Assembly (NCBI GenBank): GCA_023634235.1
Contig: JAMKCF010000180.1
Span: 1 to 64,000 of the forward strand
Length of the DNA stretch: 64,000 nucleotides
Source of the DNA: Pisaster brevispinus
Lineage: Eukaryota > Echinodermata > Asteroidea > Forcipulatida > Asteriidae
Reading direction: 5' to 3'
The notes beneath the pieces are model-generated. The model was not told where the DNA came from, ran no database searches, and was given only the letters and a program-made list of their open reading frames with translations. How positions within the stretch are numbered: position 1 is the stretch's first letter; the number at the start of each line of letters is the position of its first letter. The position numbers and the translations under genes were made by a program. Shown piece by piece: positions 1 to 12,050 of this stretch.

Positions 1-3000
1 AAAGAGACAAACACAAAATAAGGATGGTCAAATCACCCCCAAGGCAATATCGGATCTGCACAAGTTTAGCACCACTGTAAAGCCCGTCTCAAGGGCTCTC
101 TCTACCGTGAGTTTGGGGTTGCTGACGACTCTGTAGGCGAGGCGAGCGGCCTGGATGTAAGCCCTACCCCTAACAGAAATTGACCCCCCCCCAAAAAAAA
201 AAAAAAAAAAACCGGCTGCGAGACAAGGTCGTGCGGACCGGGGTAATGGGAATAACTCCCGATCTAGGCATGCTAGAGAGATGAATTTTTTACCTGAATC
301 TTCCTTAGGTATCCCTGCATCCGGAAATTGGACTTTTACGGCCGTTGTGGGCAGGCTTCACACCGGAAAAGACCAGCAAACGGGGACGCTACAAAGGCCC
401 CGCAAAACAGCTTCATCTCGAATTTGCTGTAAAAGAGACAAACACAAAATAAGGATGGTCAATCACCCCCAAGGCAATATCGGATCTGCACAAGTTTAGC
501 ACCACTGTAAAGCCCGTCTCAAGGGCTCCCTCTACCGTGAGTTTGGGGTTGCTGACGACTCTGTAGGCGAGGCGAGCGACCTGGATGTTAGCCCTACCCC
601 TAACAGAAATTGACCCCTCCCAAAAACCGGCTGCGAGACAAGGTCGTGCGGACCGGGGTAGTGGCCCAATTTAACTGTGCGGTGAATTTGGGAATAACTC
701 CCGATCTAGGCATGCTAGAGAGATGAAATTTTCGCCTGAATCTTCCTTAGGTATCCCCGCACCCGGAAATTGACTTTTACGGCCAATGCGGGCAGGCTTT
801 ACACCGGAAAAGACCAGCAAACGGGGGACGCTACAAAGGCCCCGCAAAACAGCTTCATCTCGAATTTGATGTAAAAGAGACAAACATAAAATAAGGATGG
901 TCAAATCACCCCCAAGACAATATCGGATCTGCACAAGTTTAGCACCACTGTAAAGCCCGTCTCAAGGGCTCCCTCTACCGTGAGTTTGGGGTTGCTGACG
1001 ACTCTGTAGGCGAGGCGAGCGGGCTGGATGTAAGCCCTACCCCTAACAGAAATTGACCCCCCCCAAAAAAAAAAAAAAAAAAACGGCTGCGAGACAAGGT
1101 CGTGCGGACCGGGGTAATGGGAATAACTCCCGATCTAGGCATGCTAGAGAGATGAATTTTTTACCTGAATCTTCCTTAGGTATCCCTGCATCCGGAAATT
1201 GGACTTTTACGGCCGTTGCGGGCAGGCTTCACACCGGAAAAGACCAGCAAACGGGGACGCTACAAAGGCCCCGCAAAACAGCTTCATCTCGAATTTGCTG
1301 TAAAAGAGACAAACACAAAATAAGGATGGTCAAATCACCCCCAAGGCAATATCGGATCTGCACAAGTTTAGCACCACTGTAAAGCCCGTCTCAAGGGCTC
1401 CCTCTACCGTGAGTTTGGGGTTGCTGACGACTCTGTAGGCGAGGCGAGCGACCTGGATGTTAGCCCTACCCCTAACAGAAATTGACCCCTCCCAAAAACG
1501 GCTGCGAGACAAGGTCGTGCGGACCGGGGTAATGGCCCAATTTAACTGTGCGGTGAATTTGGGAATAACTCCCGATCTAGGCATGCTAGAGAGATGAAAT
1601 TTTCGCCTGAATCTTCCTTAGGTATCCCCGCACCCGGAAATTGGACTTTTACGGCCAATGCGGGCAGGCTTTACACCGGAAAAGACCAGCAAACGGGGAC
1701 GCTACAAAGGCCCCGCAAAACAGCTTCATCTCGAATTTGATGTAAAAGAGACAAACATAAAATAAGGATGGTCAAATCACCCCCAAGGCAATATCGGATC
1801 TGCACAAGTTTAGCACCACTGTAAAGCCCGTCTCAAAGGCTCTCTCTACCGTGAGTTTGGGGTTGCTGACGACTCTGTAGGCGAGGCGAGCGGCCTGGAT
1901 GTAAGCCCTACCCCTAACAGAAATTGACCCCCCCCCCAAAAAAAAAAAAAAACCGGCTGCGAGACAAGGTCGTGCGGACCGGGGTAATGGGAATAACTCC
2001 CGATCTAGGCATGCTAGAGAGATGAATTTTTTACCTGAATCTTCCTTAGGTATCCCTGCATCCGGAAATTGGACTTTTACGGCCGTTGCGGGCAGGCTTC
2101 ACACCGGAAAAGACCAGCAAACGGGGACGCTACAAAGGCCCCGCAAAACAGCTTCATCTCGAATTTGCTGTAAAAGAGACAAACACAAAATAAGGATGGT
2201 CAAATCACCCCCAAGGCAATATCGGATCTGCACAAGTTTAGCACCACTGTAAAGCCCGTCTCAAGGGCTCCCTCTACCGGTGAGTATGGGATTGCTGACG
2301 ACTCTGTAGGCGAGGCGAGCGACCTGGATGTTAGCCCTACCCCTAACAGAAATTGACCCCTCCCAAAAACCGGCTGCGAGACAAGGTCGTGCGGACCGGG
2401 GGTAATGGCCCAATTTAACTGTGCGGTGAATTTGGGAATAACTCCCGATCTAGGCATGCTAGAGAGATGAAATTTTCGCCTGAATCTTCCTTAGGTATCC
2501 CCGCACCCGGAAATTGGACTTTTACGGCCAATGCGGGCAGGCTTTACACCGGAAAAAGACCAGCAAACGGGGACGCTACAAAGGCCCCGCAAAACAGCTT
2601 CATCTCGAATTTGATGTAAAAGAGACAAACATAAAATAAGGATGGTCAAATCACCCCCAAGGCAATATCAGATCTGCACAAGTTTAAAACCACTGTAAAG
2701 CCCGTCTCAAGGGCTCTCTTTACCGTGAGTTTGGGGTTGCTGACGATTCTGTAGGCGAGGCGAGCGGCCTGGATGTAAGCCCTACCCCTAACAGAAATTG
2801 ACCTCCCCCCAAAAAAAAAAAAAAAACCGGCTGCGAGACAAGGTCGTGCGGACCGGGGTAATGGGAAATAACTCCCGATCTAGGCATGCTAGAGAGATGA
2901 ATTTTTCACCTGAATCTTCCTTAGGTATCCCTGCATCCGGAAATTGGACTTTTACGGCCGTTGCGGGCAGGCTTCACACCGGAAAAGACCAGCAAACGGG

Positions 3001-6000
3001 GACGCTACAAAGGCCCCGCAAAACAGCTTTATCTCGAATTTGCTGTAAAAGAGACAAACACAAAATAAGGATGGTCAAATCACCCCCAAGGCAATATCGG
3101 ATCTGCACAAGTTTAGCACCACTGTAAAGCCCGTCTCAAGGGCTCCCTCTACCGTGAGTTTGGGGTTGCTGACGACTCTGTAGGCGAAGCGAGCGACCTG
3201 GATGTTAGCCCTACCCCTAACAGAAATTGGCCCCTCCCAAAAACCGGCTGCGAGACAAGGTCGTGCGGACCGGGGTAATGGCCCAATTTAACTGTGCGGT
3301 GAATTTGGGAATAACTCCCGCTCTAGGCATGCTAGAGAGATGAAATTTTCGCCTGAATCTTCCTTAGGTATCCCCGCACCCGGAAATTGGACTTTTACGG
3401 CCAATGCGGGCAGGCTTTACACCCCGGAAAAGACCAGCAAACGGGGACGCTACAAAGGCCCCGCAAAACAGCTTCATCTCGAATTTGATGTAAAAGAGAC
3501 AAACATAAAATAAGGATGGTCAAATCACCCCCAAGGCAACATCGGATCTGCACAAGTTTAGCACCACTGTAAAGCCCGTCTCAAGGGCTCTCTCTACCGT
3601 GAGTTTGGGGTTGCTGATGACTCTGTAGGCGAGGCGAGCGGCCTGGATGTAAGCCCTACCCCTAACAGAAACTGACCCCCCCCCAAAAAAAAAAAAAAAA
3701 ACCGGCTGCGAGACAAGGGTCGTGCGGACCGGGGTAATGGGAATAACTCCCGATCTAGGCATGCTAGAGAGATGAATTTTTTACCTGAATCTTCCTTAGG
3801 TATCCCTGCATCCGGAAATTGGACTTTTACGGCCGTTGCGGGCAGGCTTCACACCGGAAAAGACCAGCAAACGGGGACGCTACAAAGGCCCCGCAAAACA
3901 GCTTCATCTCGAATTTGCTGTAAAAGAGACAAACACAAAATAAGCATGGTCAAATCACCCCCAAGGCAATATCGGATCTGCACAAGTTTAGCACCACTGT
4001 AAAGCCCGTCTCAAGGGCTCCCTCTACCGTGAGTTTGGGGTTGCTGACGACTCTGTAGGCGAGGCGAGCGACCTGGATGTTAGCCCTACCCCTAACAGAA
4101 ATTGACCCCTCCCAAAAACCGGCTGCGAGACAAGGTCGTGCGGACCGGGGTAATGGCCAAATTTAACTGTGCGGTGAATTTGGGAATAACTCCCGATCTA
4201 GGCATGCTAGAGAGATGAAATTTTCGCCTGAATCTTCCTGAGGTATCCCCGCACCCGGAAATTGGACTTTTACGGCCAATGCGGGCAGGGCTTTACACCG
4301 GAAAAGACCAGCAAACGGGGACGCTACAAAGGCCCCGCAAAACAGCTTCATCTCGAATTTGATGTAAAAGAGACAAACATAAAATAAGGATGGTCAAATC
4401 ACCCCCAAGGCAATATCGGATCTGCACAAGTTTAGCACCACTGTAAAGCCCGTCTCAAGGGCTCTCTCTACCGTGAGTTTGGGGTTGCTGACGACTCTGT
4501 AGGCGAGGCGAGCGGCCTGGATGTAAGCCCTACCCCTAACAGAAATTGACCCCCCCCAAAAAAAAAAAAAAACCGGCTGCGAGACAAGGTCGTGCGGACC
4601 GGGGTAATGGGAATAACTCCCGATCTAGGCATGCTAGAGAGATGAATTTTTTACCTGAATCTTCCTTAGGTATCCCTGCATCCGGAAATTGGACTTTTAC
4701 GGCCGTTGCGGGCAGGCTTCACACCGGAAAAGACCAGCAAACGGGGACGCTACAAAGGCCCCGCAAAACAGCTTCATCTCGAATTTGCTGTAAAAGAGAC
4801 AAACACAAAATAAGGATGGTCAAATCACCCCCAAGGCAATATCGGATCTGCACAAGTTTAGCACCACTGTAAAGCCCGTCTCAAGGGCTCCCTCTACCGT
4901 GAGTTTGGGGTTGCTGACGACTCTGTAGGCGAGGCGAGCGACCTGGATGTTAGCCCTACCCCTAACAGAAATTGACCCCTCCCAAAAACCGGCTGCGAGA
5001 CAAGGTCGTGCGGACCGGGGTAATGGCCCAATTTAACTGTGCGGTGAATTTGGGAATAACTCCCGATCTAGGCATGCTAGAGAGATGAAATTTTCGCCTG
5101 AATCTTCCTTAGGTATCCCCGCACCCGGAAATTGGACTTTTACGGCCAATGCGGGCAGGCTTTACACCGGAAAAGACCAGCAAACGGGGACGCTACAAAG
5201 GCCCCGCAAAACAGCTTCATCTCGAATTTGATGTAAAAGAGACAAACATAAAATAAGGATGGTCAAATCACCCCCAAAGCAATATCGGATCTGCACAAGT
5301 TTAGCACCACTGTAAAGCCCGTCTCAAGGGCTCTCTCTACCGTGAGTTTGGGGTTGCTGACGACTCTGTAGGCGAGGCGAGCGGCCTGGATGTAAGCCCT
5401 ACCCCTAACAGAAATTGACCCCCCCCCAAAAAAAAAAAAAAAACCCGGCTGCGAGACAAGGTCGTGCGGACCGGGGTAATGGGAATAACTCCCGATCTAG
5501 GCATGCTAGAGAGATGAATTTTTTACCTGAATCTTCCTTAGGTATCCCTGCATCCGGAAATTGGACTTTTACGGCCGTTGCGGGCAGGCTTCACACCGGA
5601 AAAGACCAGCAAACGGGGACGCTACAAAGGCCCCGCAAAACAGCTTCATCTCGAATTTGCTGTAAAAGAGACAAACACAAAATAAGGATGGTCAAATCAC
5701 CCCCAAGGCAATATCGGATCTGCACAAGTTTAGCACCACTGTAAAGCCCGTCTCAAGGGCTCCCTCTACCGTGAGTTTGGGGTTGCTGACGACTCTGTAG
5801 GCGAGGCGAGCGACCTGGATGTTAGCCCTACCCCTAACAGAAATTGACCCCTCCCAAAAACCGGCTGCGAGACAAGGTCGTGCGGACCGGGGTAATGGCC
5901 CAATTTAACTGTGCGGTGAATTTGGGAATAACTCCCGATCTAGGCATGCTAGAGAGATGAAATTTTCGCCTGAATCTTCCTTAGGTATCCCCGCACCCGG

Positions 6001-8997
6001 AAATTTGACTTTTACGGCCAATGCGGGCAGGCTTTACACCGGAAAAGACCAGCAAACGGGGACGCTACAAAGGCCCCGCAAAACAGCTTCATCTCGAATT
6101 TGATGTAAAAGAGACAAACATAAAATAAGGATGGTCAAATCACCCCCAAGGCAATATCGGATCTGCACAAGTTTAGCACCACTGTAAAGCCCGTCTCAAG
6201 GGCTCTCTCTACCGTGAGTTTGGGGTTGCTGACGATTCTGTAGGCGAGGCGAGCGACCTGGATGTTAGCCCTACGCCTAACAGAAATTGACCCCCCCCCA
6301 AAAAAAAAAAAAAAACCGGCTGCGAGACAAGGTCGTGCGGACCGGGGTAATGGGAATAACTCCCGATCTAGGCATGCTAGAGAGATGAATTTTTTACCTG
6401 AATCTTCCTTAGGTATCCCTGCATACGGAAAATTGGACTTTTACGGCCGTTGCGGGCAGGCTTCACACCGAAAAGACCAGCAAACGGGGACGCTACAAAG
6501 GCCCCGCAAAACAGCTTCATCTCGAATTTGCTGTAAAAGAGACAAACACAAAATAAGGATGGTCAAATCACCCCCAAGGCAATATCGGATCTGCACAAGT
6601 TTAGCACCACTGTAAAGCCCGTCTCAAGGGCTCCCTCTACCGTGAGTTTGGGATTGCTGACGACTCTGTAGGCGAGGCGAGCGACCTGGATGTTAGCCCT
6701 ACCCCTAACAGAAATTGACCCCTCCCAAAAACCGGCTGCGAGACAAGGTCGTGCGGACCGGGGTAATGGCCCAATTTAACTGTGCGGTGAATTTGGGAAT
6801 AACTCCCGATCTAGGCATGCTAGAGAGATGAAATTTTCGCCTGAATCTTCCTGAGGTATCCCCGCACCCGGAAATTGGACTTTTACGGCCAATGCGGGCA
6901 GGCTTTACACCGGAAAAGACCAGCAAACGGGGACGCTACAAAGGCCCCGCAAAACAGCTTCATCTCGAATTTGATGTAAAAGAGACAAACATAAAATAAG
7001 GATGGTCAAATCACCCCCAAGGCAATATCAGATCTGCACAAGTTTAAAACCACTGTAAAGCCCGTCTCAAGGGCTCTCTTTACCGTGAGTTTGGGGTTGC
7101 TGACGATTCTGTAGGCGAGGCGAGCGGCCTGGATGTAAGCCCTACCCCTAACAGAAATTGACCTCCCCCCAAAAAAAAAAAAAAAACCGGCTGCGAGACA
7201 AGGTCGTGCGGACCGGGGTAATGGGAATAACTCCCGATCTAGGCATGCTAGAGAGATGAATTTTTCACCTGAATCTTCCTTAGGTATCCCTGCATCCGGA
7301 AATTGGACTTTTACGGCCGTTGCGGGCAGGCTTCACACCGGAAAAGACCAGCAAACGGGGACGCTACAAAGGCCCCGCAAAACAGCTTTATCTCGAATTT
7401 GCTGTAAAAGAGACAAACACAAAATAAGGATGGTCAAATCACCCCCAAGGCAATATCGGATCTGCACAAGTTTAGCACCACTGTAAAGCCCGTCTCAAGG
7501 GCTCCCTCTACCGTGAGTTTGGGGTTGCTGACGACTCTGTAGGCGAAGCGAGCGACCTGGATGTTAGCCCTACCCCTAACAGAAATTGGCCCCTCCCAAA
7601 AACCGGCTGCGAGACAAGGTCGTGCGGACCGGGGTAATGGCCCAATTTAACTGTGCGGTGAATTTGGGAATAACTCCCGCTCTAGGCATGCTAGAGAGAT
7701 GAAATTTTCGCCTGAATCTTCCTTAGGTATCCCCGCACCCGGAAATTGGACTTTTACGGCCAATGCGGGCAGGCTTTACACCGGAAAAGACCAGCAAACG
7801 GGGACGCTACAAAGGCCCCGCAAAACAGCTTCATCTCGAATTTGATGTAAAAGAGACAAACATAAAATAAGGATGGTCAAATCACCCCCAAGGCAACATC
7901 GGATCTGCACAAGTTTAGCACCACTGTAAAGCCCGTCTCAAGGGCTCTCTCTACCGTGAGTTTGGGGTTGCTGATGACTCTGTAGGCGAGGCGAGCGGCC
8001 TGGATGTAAGCCCTACCCCTAACAGAAACTGACCCCCCCCCAAAAAAAAAAAAAAAAACCGGCTGCGAGACAAGGTCGTGCGGACCGGGGTAATGGGAAT
8101 AACTCCCGATCTAGGCATGCTAGAGAGATGAATTTTTTACCTGAATCTTCCTTAGGTATCCCTGCATCCGGAAATTGGACTTTTACGGCCGTTGCGGGCA
8201 GGCTTCACACCGGAAAAGACCAGCAAACGGGGACGCTACAAAGGCCCCGCAAAACAGCTTCATCTCGAATTTGCTGTAAAAGAGACAAACACAAAATAAG
8301 CATGGTCAAATCACCCCCAAGGCAATATCGGATCTGCACAAGTTTAGCACCACTGTAAAGCCCGTCTCAAGGGCTCCCTCTACCGTGAGTTTGGGGTTGC
8401 TGACGACTCTGTAGGCGAGGCGAGCGACCTGGATGTTAGCCCTACCCCTAACAGAAATTGACCCCTCCCAAAAACCGGCTGCGAGACAAGGTCGTGCGGA
8501 CCGGGGTAATGGCCAAATTTAACTGTGCGGTGAATTTGGGAATAACTCCCGATCTAGGCATGCTAGAGAGATGAAATTTTCGCCTGAATCTTCCTGAGGT
8601 ATCCCCGCACCCGGAAATTGGACTTTTACGGCCAATGCGGGCAGGCTTTACACCGGAAAAGACCAGCAAACGGGGACGCTACAAAGGCCCCGCAAAACAG
8701 CTTCATCTCGAATTTGATGTAAAAGAGACAAACATAAAATAAGGATGGTCAAATCACCCCCAAGGCAATATCGGATCTGCACAAGTTTAGCACCACTGTA
8801 AAGCCCGTCTCAAGGGCTCTCTCTACCGTGAGTTTGGGGTTGCTGACGACTCTGTAGGCGAGGCGAGCGGCCTGGATGTAAGCCCTACCCCTAACAGAAA
8901 TTGACCCCCCCCCCAAAAAAAAAAAAAACCGGCTGCGAGACAAGGTCGTGCGGACCGGGGTAATGGGAATAACTCCCGATCTAGGCATGCTAGAGAG

Positions 8998-9439
8998 ATG
9001 AATTTTTTACCTGAATCTTCCTTAGGTATCCCTGCATCCGGAAATTGGACTTTTACGGCCGTTGCGGGCAGGCTTCACACCGGAAAAGACCAGCAAACGG
9101 GGACGCTACAAAGGCCCCGCAAAACAGCTTCATCTCGAATTTGCTGTAAAAGAGACAAACACAAAATAAGGATGGTCAAATCACCCCCAAGGCAATATCG
9201 GATCTGCACAAGTTTAGCACCACTGTAAAGCCCGTCTCAAGGGCTCCCTCTACCGTGAGTTTGGGGTTGCTGACGACTCTGTAGGCGAGGCGAGCGACCT
9301 GGATGTTAGCCCTACCCCTAACAGAAATTGACCCCTCCCAAAAACCGGCTGCGAGACAAGGTCGTGCGGACCGGGGTAATGGCCCAATTTAACTGTGCGG
9401 TGAATTTGGGAATAACTCCCGATCTAGGCATGCTAGAGA
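8998..9439. repeat. Representative type A satellite monomer with L tail (442 bp)
   Basis: A clean example of head A. Diagnostic sites in order are: GAATTTTTTACC at the start; CCCTGCATCCGG; GGCCGTTGCGGGC; AATTTGCTGTAAAAG; AAACACAAA; GGCTCCCTCT; GCGACCTGGATGTTAG; CCCCTCCCAAAAACC; and a 27-nt segment (ending GCGGTGAATTTG) just before GGGAATAACTCCC. The monomer carries many CpGs. Its short open frames on both strands recur only because the monomer recurs. Confidence 0.95.
9229..9245. repeat. Short conserved hairpin in the satellite monomer (example copy)
   Basis: AGCCC and GGGCT form a perfect 5-bp stem around the 7-nt loop GTCTCAA. It is present in nearly every monomer of either type. Rare breaks are seen near 1834 (AAGGCT), 44506 (GTCTAAA loop) and 46247 (GGACT). 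It could be a protein-binding or structural element, but a 5-bp stem can also persist simply because the array is homogenised. Confidence 0.6.
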
Positions 9440-9868
9440 GATGAAATTTTCGCCTGAATCTTCCTTAGGTATCCCCGCACCCGGAAATTGGACTTTTACG
9501 GCCAATGCGGGCAGGCTTTACACCGGAAAAGACCAGCAAACGGGGACGCTACAAAGGCCCCGCAAAACAGCTTCATCTCGAATTTGATGTAAAAGAGACA
9601 AACATAAAATAAGGATGGTCAAATCACCCCCAAAGCAATATCGGATCTGCACAAGTTTAGCACCACTGTAAAGCCCGTCTCAAGGGCTCTCTCTACCGTG
9701 AGTTTGGGGTTGCTGACGACTCTGTAGGCGAGGCGAGCGGCCTGGATGTAAGCCCTACCCCTAACAGAAATTGACCCCCCCCAAAAAAAAAAAAAAAACC
9801 CGGCTGCGAGACAAGGTCGTGCGGACCGGGGTAATGGGAATAACTCCCGATCTAGGCATGCTAGAGAG
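9440..9868. repeat. Representative type B satellite monomer with S tail (429 bp)
   Basis: A clean example of head B. Relative to type A it reads GAAATTTTCGCC, CCCCGCACCCGG, GGCCAATGCGGGC, AATTTGATGTAAAAG, AAACATAAA, GGCTCTCTCT and GCGGCCTGGATGTAAG. It then has an expanded C-run followed by an A-run, and it lacks the 27-nt segment before GGGAATAACTCCC. The two monomer types are otherwise nearly the same sequence, so they diverged from one ancestral unit and were then amplified together as a dimer. Confidence 0.95.
9775..9798. repeat. C-run/A-run tract of the S tail (example: C8 A16)
   Basis: Each S tail holds a C-run (roughly 7 to 11) followed directly by an A-run (roughly 11 to 19). At the same place the L tail has CCCCTCCC and only about five A. 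The simplest reading is a T-to-C change that made a pure C-run, followed by slippage growth of both runs. One copy near 34172 has a G inside the A-run, and the copies near 2804 and 7163 keep a T near the start of the C-run. Lengths differ from copy to copy, so some variation may be sequencing error. Confidence 0.9.
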
Positions 9869-12050
9869 ATGAATTTTTTACCTGAATCTTCCTTAGGTAT
9901 CCCTGCATCCGGAAATTGGACTTTTACGGCCGTTGCGGGCAGGCTTCACACCGGAAAAGACCAGCAAACGGGGACGCTACAAAGGCCCCGCAAAACAGCT
10001 TCATCTCGAATTTGCTGTAAAAGAGACAAACACAAAATAAGGATGGTCAAATCACCCCCAAGGCAATATCGGATCTGCACAAGTTTAGCACCACTGTAAA
10101 GCCCGTCTCAAGGGCTCCCTCTACCGTGAGTTTGGGGTTGCTGACGACTCTGTAGGCGAGGCGAGCGACCTGGATGTTAGCCCTACCCCTAACAGAAATT
10201 GACCCCTCCCAAAAACCGGCTGCGAGACAAGGTCGTGCGGACCGGGGTAATGGCCCAATTTAACTGTGCGGTGAATTTGGGAATAACTCCCGATCTAGGC
10301 ATGCTAGAGAGATGAAATTTTCGCCTGAATCTTCCTTAGGTATCCCCGCACCCGGAAATTTGACTTTTACGGCCAATGCGGGCAGGCTTTACACCGGAAA
10401 AGACCAGCAAACGGGGACGCTACAAAGGCCCCGCAAAACAGCTTCATCTCGAATTTGATGTAAAAGAGACAAACATAAAATAAGGATGGTCAAATCACCC
10501 CCAAGGCAATATCGGATCTGCACAAGTTTAGCACCACTGTAAAGCCCGTCTCAAGGGCTCTCTCTACCGTGAGTTTGGGGTTGCTGACGATTCTGTAGGC
10601 GAGGCGAGCGACCTGGATGTTAGCCCTACGCCTAACAGAAATTGACCCCCCCCCCCAAAAAAAAAAAACCGGCTGCGAGACAAGGTCGTGCGGACCGGGG
10701 TAATGGGAATAACTCCCGATCTAGGCATGCTAGAGAGATGAATTTTTTACCTGAATCTTCCTTAGGTATCCCTGCATACGGAAATTGGACTTTTACGGCC
10801 GTTGCGGGCAGGCTTCACACCGGAAAAGACCAGCAAACGGGGACGCTACAAAGGCCCCGCAAAACAGCTTCATCTCGAATTTGCTGTAAAAGAGACAAAC
10901 ACAAAATAAGGATGGTCAAATCACCCCCAAGGCAATATCGGATCTGCACAAGTTTAGCACCACTGTAAAGCCCGTCTCAAGGGCTCCCTCTACCGTGAGT
11001 TTGGGATTGCTGACGACTCTGTAGGCGAGGCGAGCGACCTGGATGTTAGCCCTACCCCTAACAGAAATTGACCCCTCCCAAAAACCGGCTGCGAGACAAG
11101 GTCGTGCGGACCGGGGTAATGGCCCAATTTAACTGTGCGGTGAATTTGGGAATAACTCCCGATCTAGGCATGCTAGAGAGATGAAATTTTCGCCTGAACC
11201 TTCCTTAAGTATCCCCGCACCCGGAAATTGGACTTTTACGGCCAATGCGGGCAGGCTTTACACCGGAAAAGACCAGCAAACGGGGACGCTACAAAGGCCC
11301 CGCAAAACAGCTTCATCTCGAATTTGATGTAAAAGAGACAAACATAAAATAAGGATGGTCAAATCACCCCCAAGGCAATATCGGATCTGCACAAGTTTAG
11401 CACCACTGTAAAGCCCGTCTCAAGGGCTCTCTCTACCGTGAGTTTGGGGTTGCTGACGACTCTGTAAGCGAGGCGAGCGGCCTAGATGTAAGCCCTACCC
11501 CTAACAGAAATTGACCCCCCCCCAAAAAAAAAAAAAAAACCGGCTGCGAGACAAGGTCGTGCGGACCGGGGTAATGGGAATAACTCCCGATCTAGGCATG
11601 CTAGAGAGATGAATTTTTTACCTGAATCTTCCTTCGGTATCCCTGCATCCGGAAATTGGACTTTTACGGCCGTTGCGGGCAGGCTTCACACCGGAAAAGA
11701 CCAGCAAACGGGGACGCTACAAAGGCCCCGCAAAACAGCTTCATCTCGAATTTGCTGTAAAAGAGACAAACACAAAATAAGGATGGTCAAATCACCCCCA
11801 AGGCAATATCGGATCTGCACAAGTTTAGCACCACTGTAAAGCCCGTCTCAAGGGCTCCCTCTACCGTGAGTTTGGGGTTGCTGACGACTCTGTAGGCGAG
11901 GCGAGCGACCTGGATGTTAGCCCTACCCCTAACAGAAACTGACCCCTCCCAAAAACCGGCTGCGAGACAAGGTCGTGCGGACCGGGGTAATGGCCCAATT
12001 TAACTGTGCGGTGAATTTGGGAATAACTCCCGATCTAGGCATGCTAGAGA

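Larger units (their letters stand above)
2650..11100. repeat. Two tandem copies of a ~4.36-kb (10-monomer) block
   Basis: Private variants recur at a spacing of 4,356-4,359 bp. Examples are CAATATCAGATC with GTTTAAAACC (2666 and 7025), GAATTTTTCACC heads (2897 and 7256), TTGGCCCCTCCC (near 3228 and 7587), CCGCTCTAGG (near 3319 and 7678), AAGCATGGTC (near 3944 and 8299), GGCCAAATTT (near 4155 and 8512), CCCAAAGCAAT (near 5273 and 9631), CTACGCCTAAC (near 6271 and 10628) and GCATACGG (near 6421 and 10775). Copy 1 is about 2650-7000 and copy 2 about 7000-11100. Boundaries are approximate because flanking monomers are nearly the same. Confidence 0.85.

Noticed and set aside
281..499. Plus-strand open frames of 76-109 codons recurring in nearly every type A monomer
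   Set aside because: They repeat because the monomer repeats. Frame length changes with the C-run/A-run, A/B differences alter residues freely, there is no recognisable domain, and type B heads usually lack the frame.
1330..1584. Minus-strand frames of about 78-85 codons in many monomers
   Set aside because: They are kept open only when the tract length fits. Where the tract falls inside the frame it gives a run of Phe and Gly. No domain was recognised and there is no sign of selection against amino acid change; the intron-like signals are noted separately as a weak lead.
9775..9798. A-run as the poly(A) tail of a SINE or retroposed gene
   Set aside because: The flanks are the same in L tails that have only about five A, and no target duplication surrounds the run. 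Local slippage explains it.
8998..9868. 5S rRNA, tRNA, U1/U2/U4/U5/U6 or spliced-leader RNA repeat
   Set aside because: No match to remembered conserved cores or to pol III A/B boxes. GAATTTTTTACC in type A resembles an Sm site, with GGGAATAACTCCC nearby, but type B lacks it and no cap-proximal exon or good donor is seen.
8998..9868. CENP-B box as evidence for a centromere
   Set aside because: The nearest match to TTCGNNNNANNCGGG, in TTTTCGCCTGAATC, fails the CGGG part. A centromeric role cannot be argued from sequence alone.
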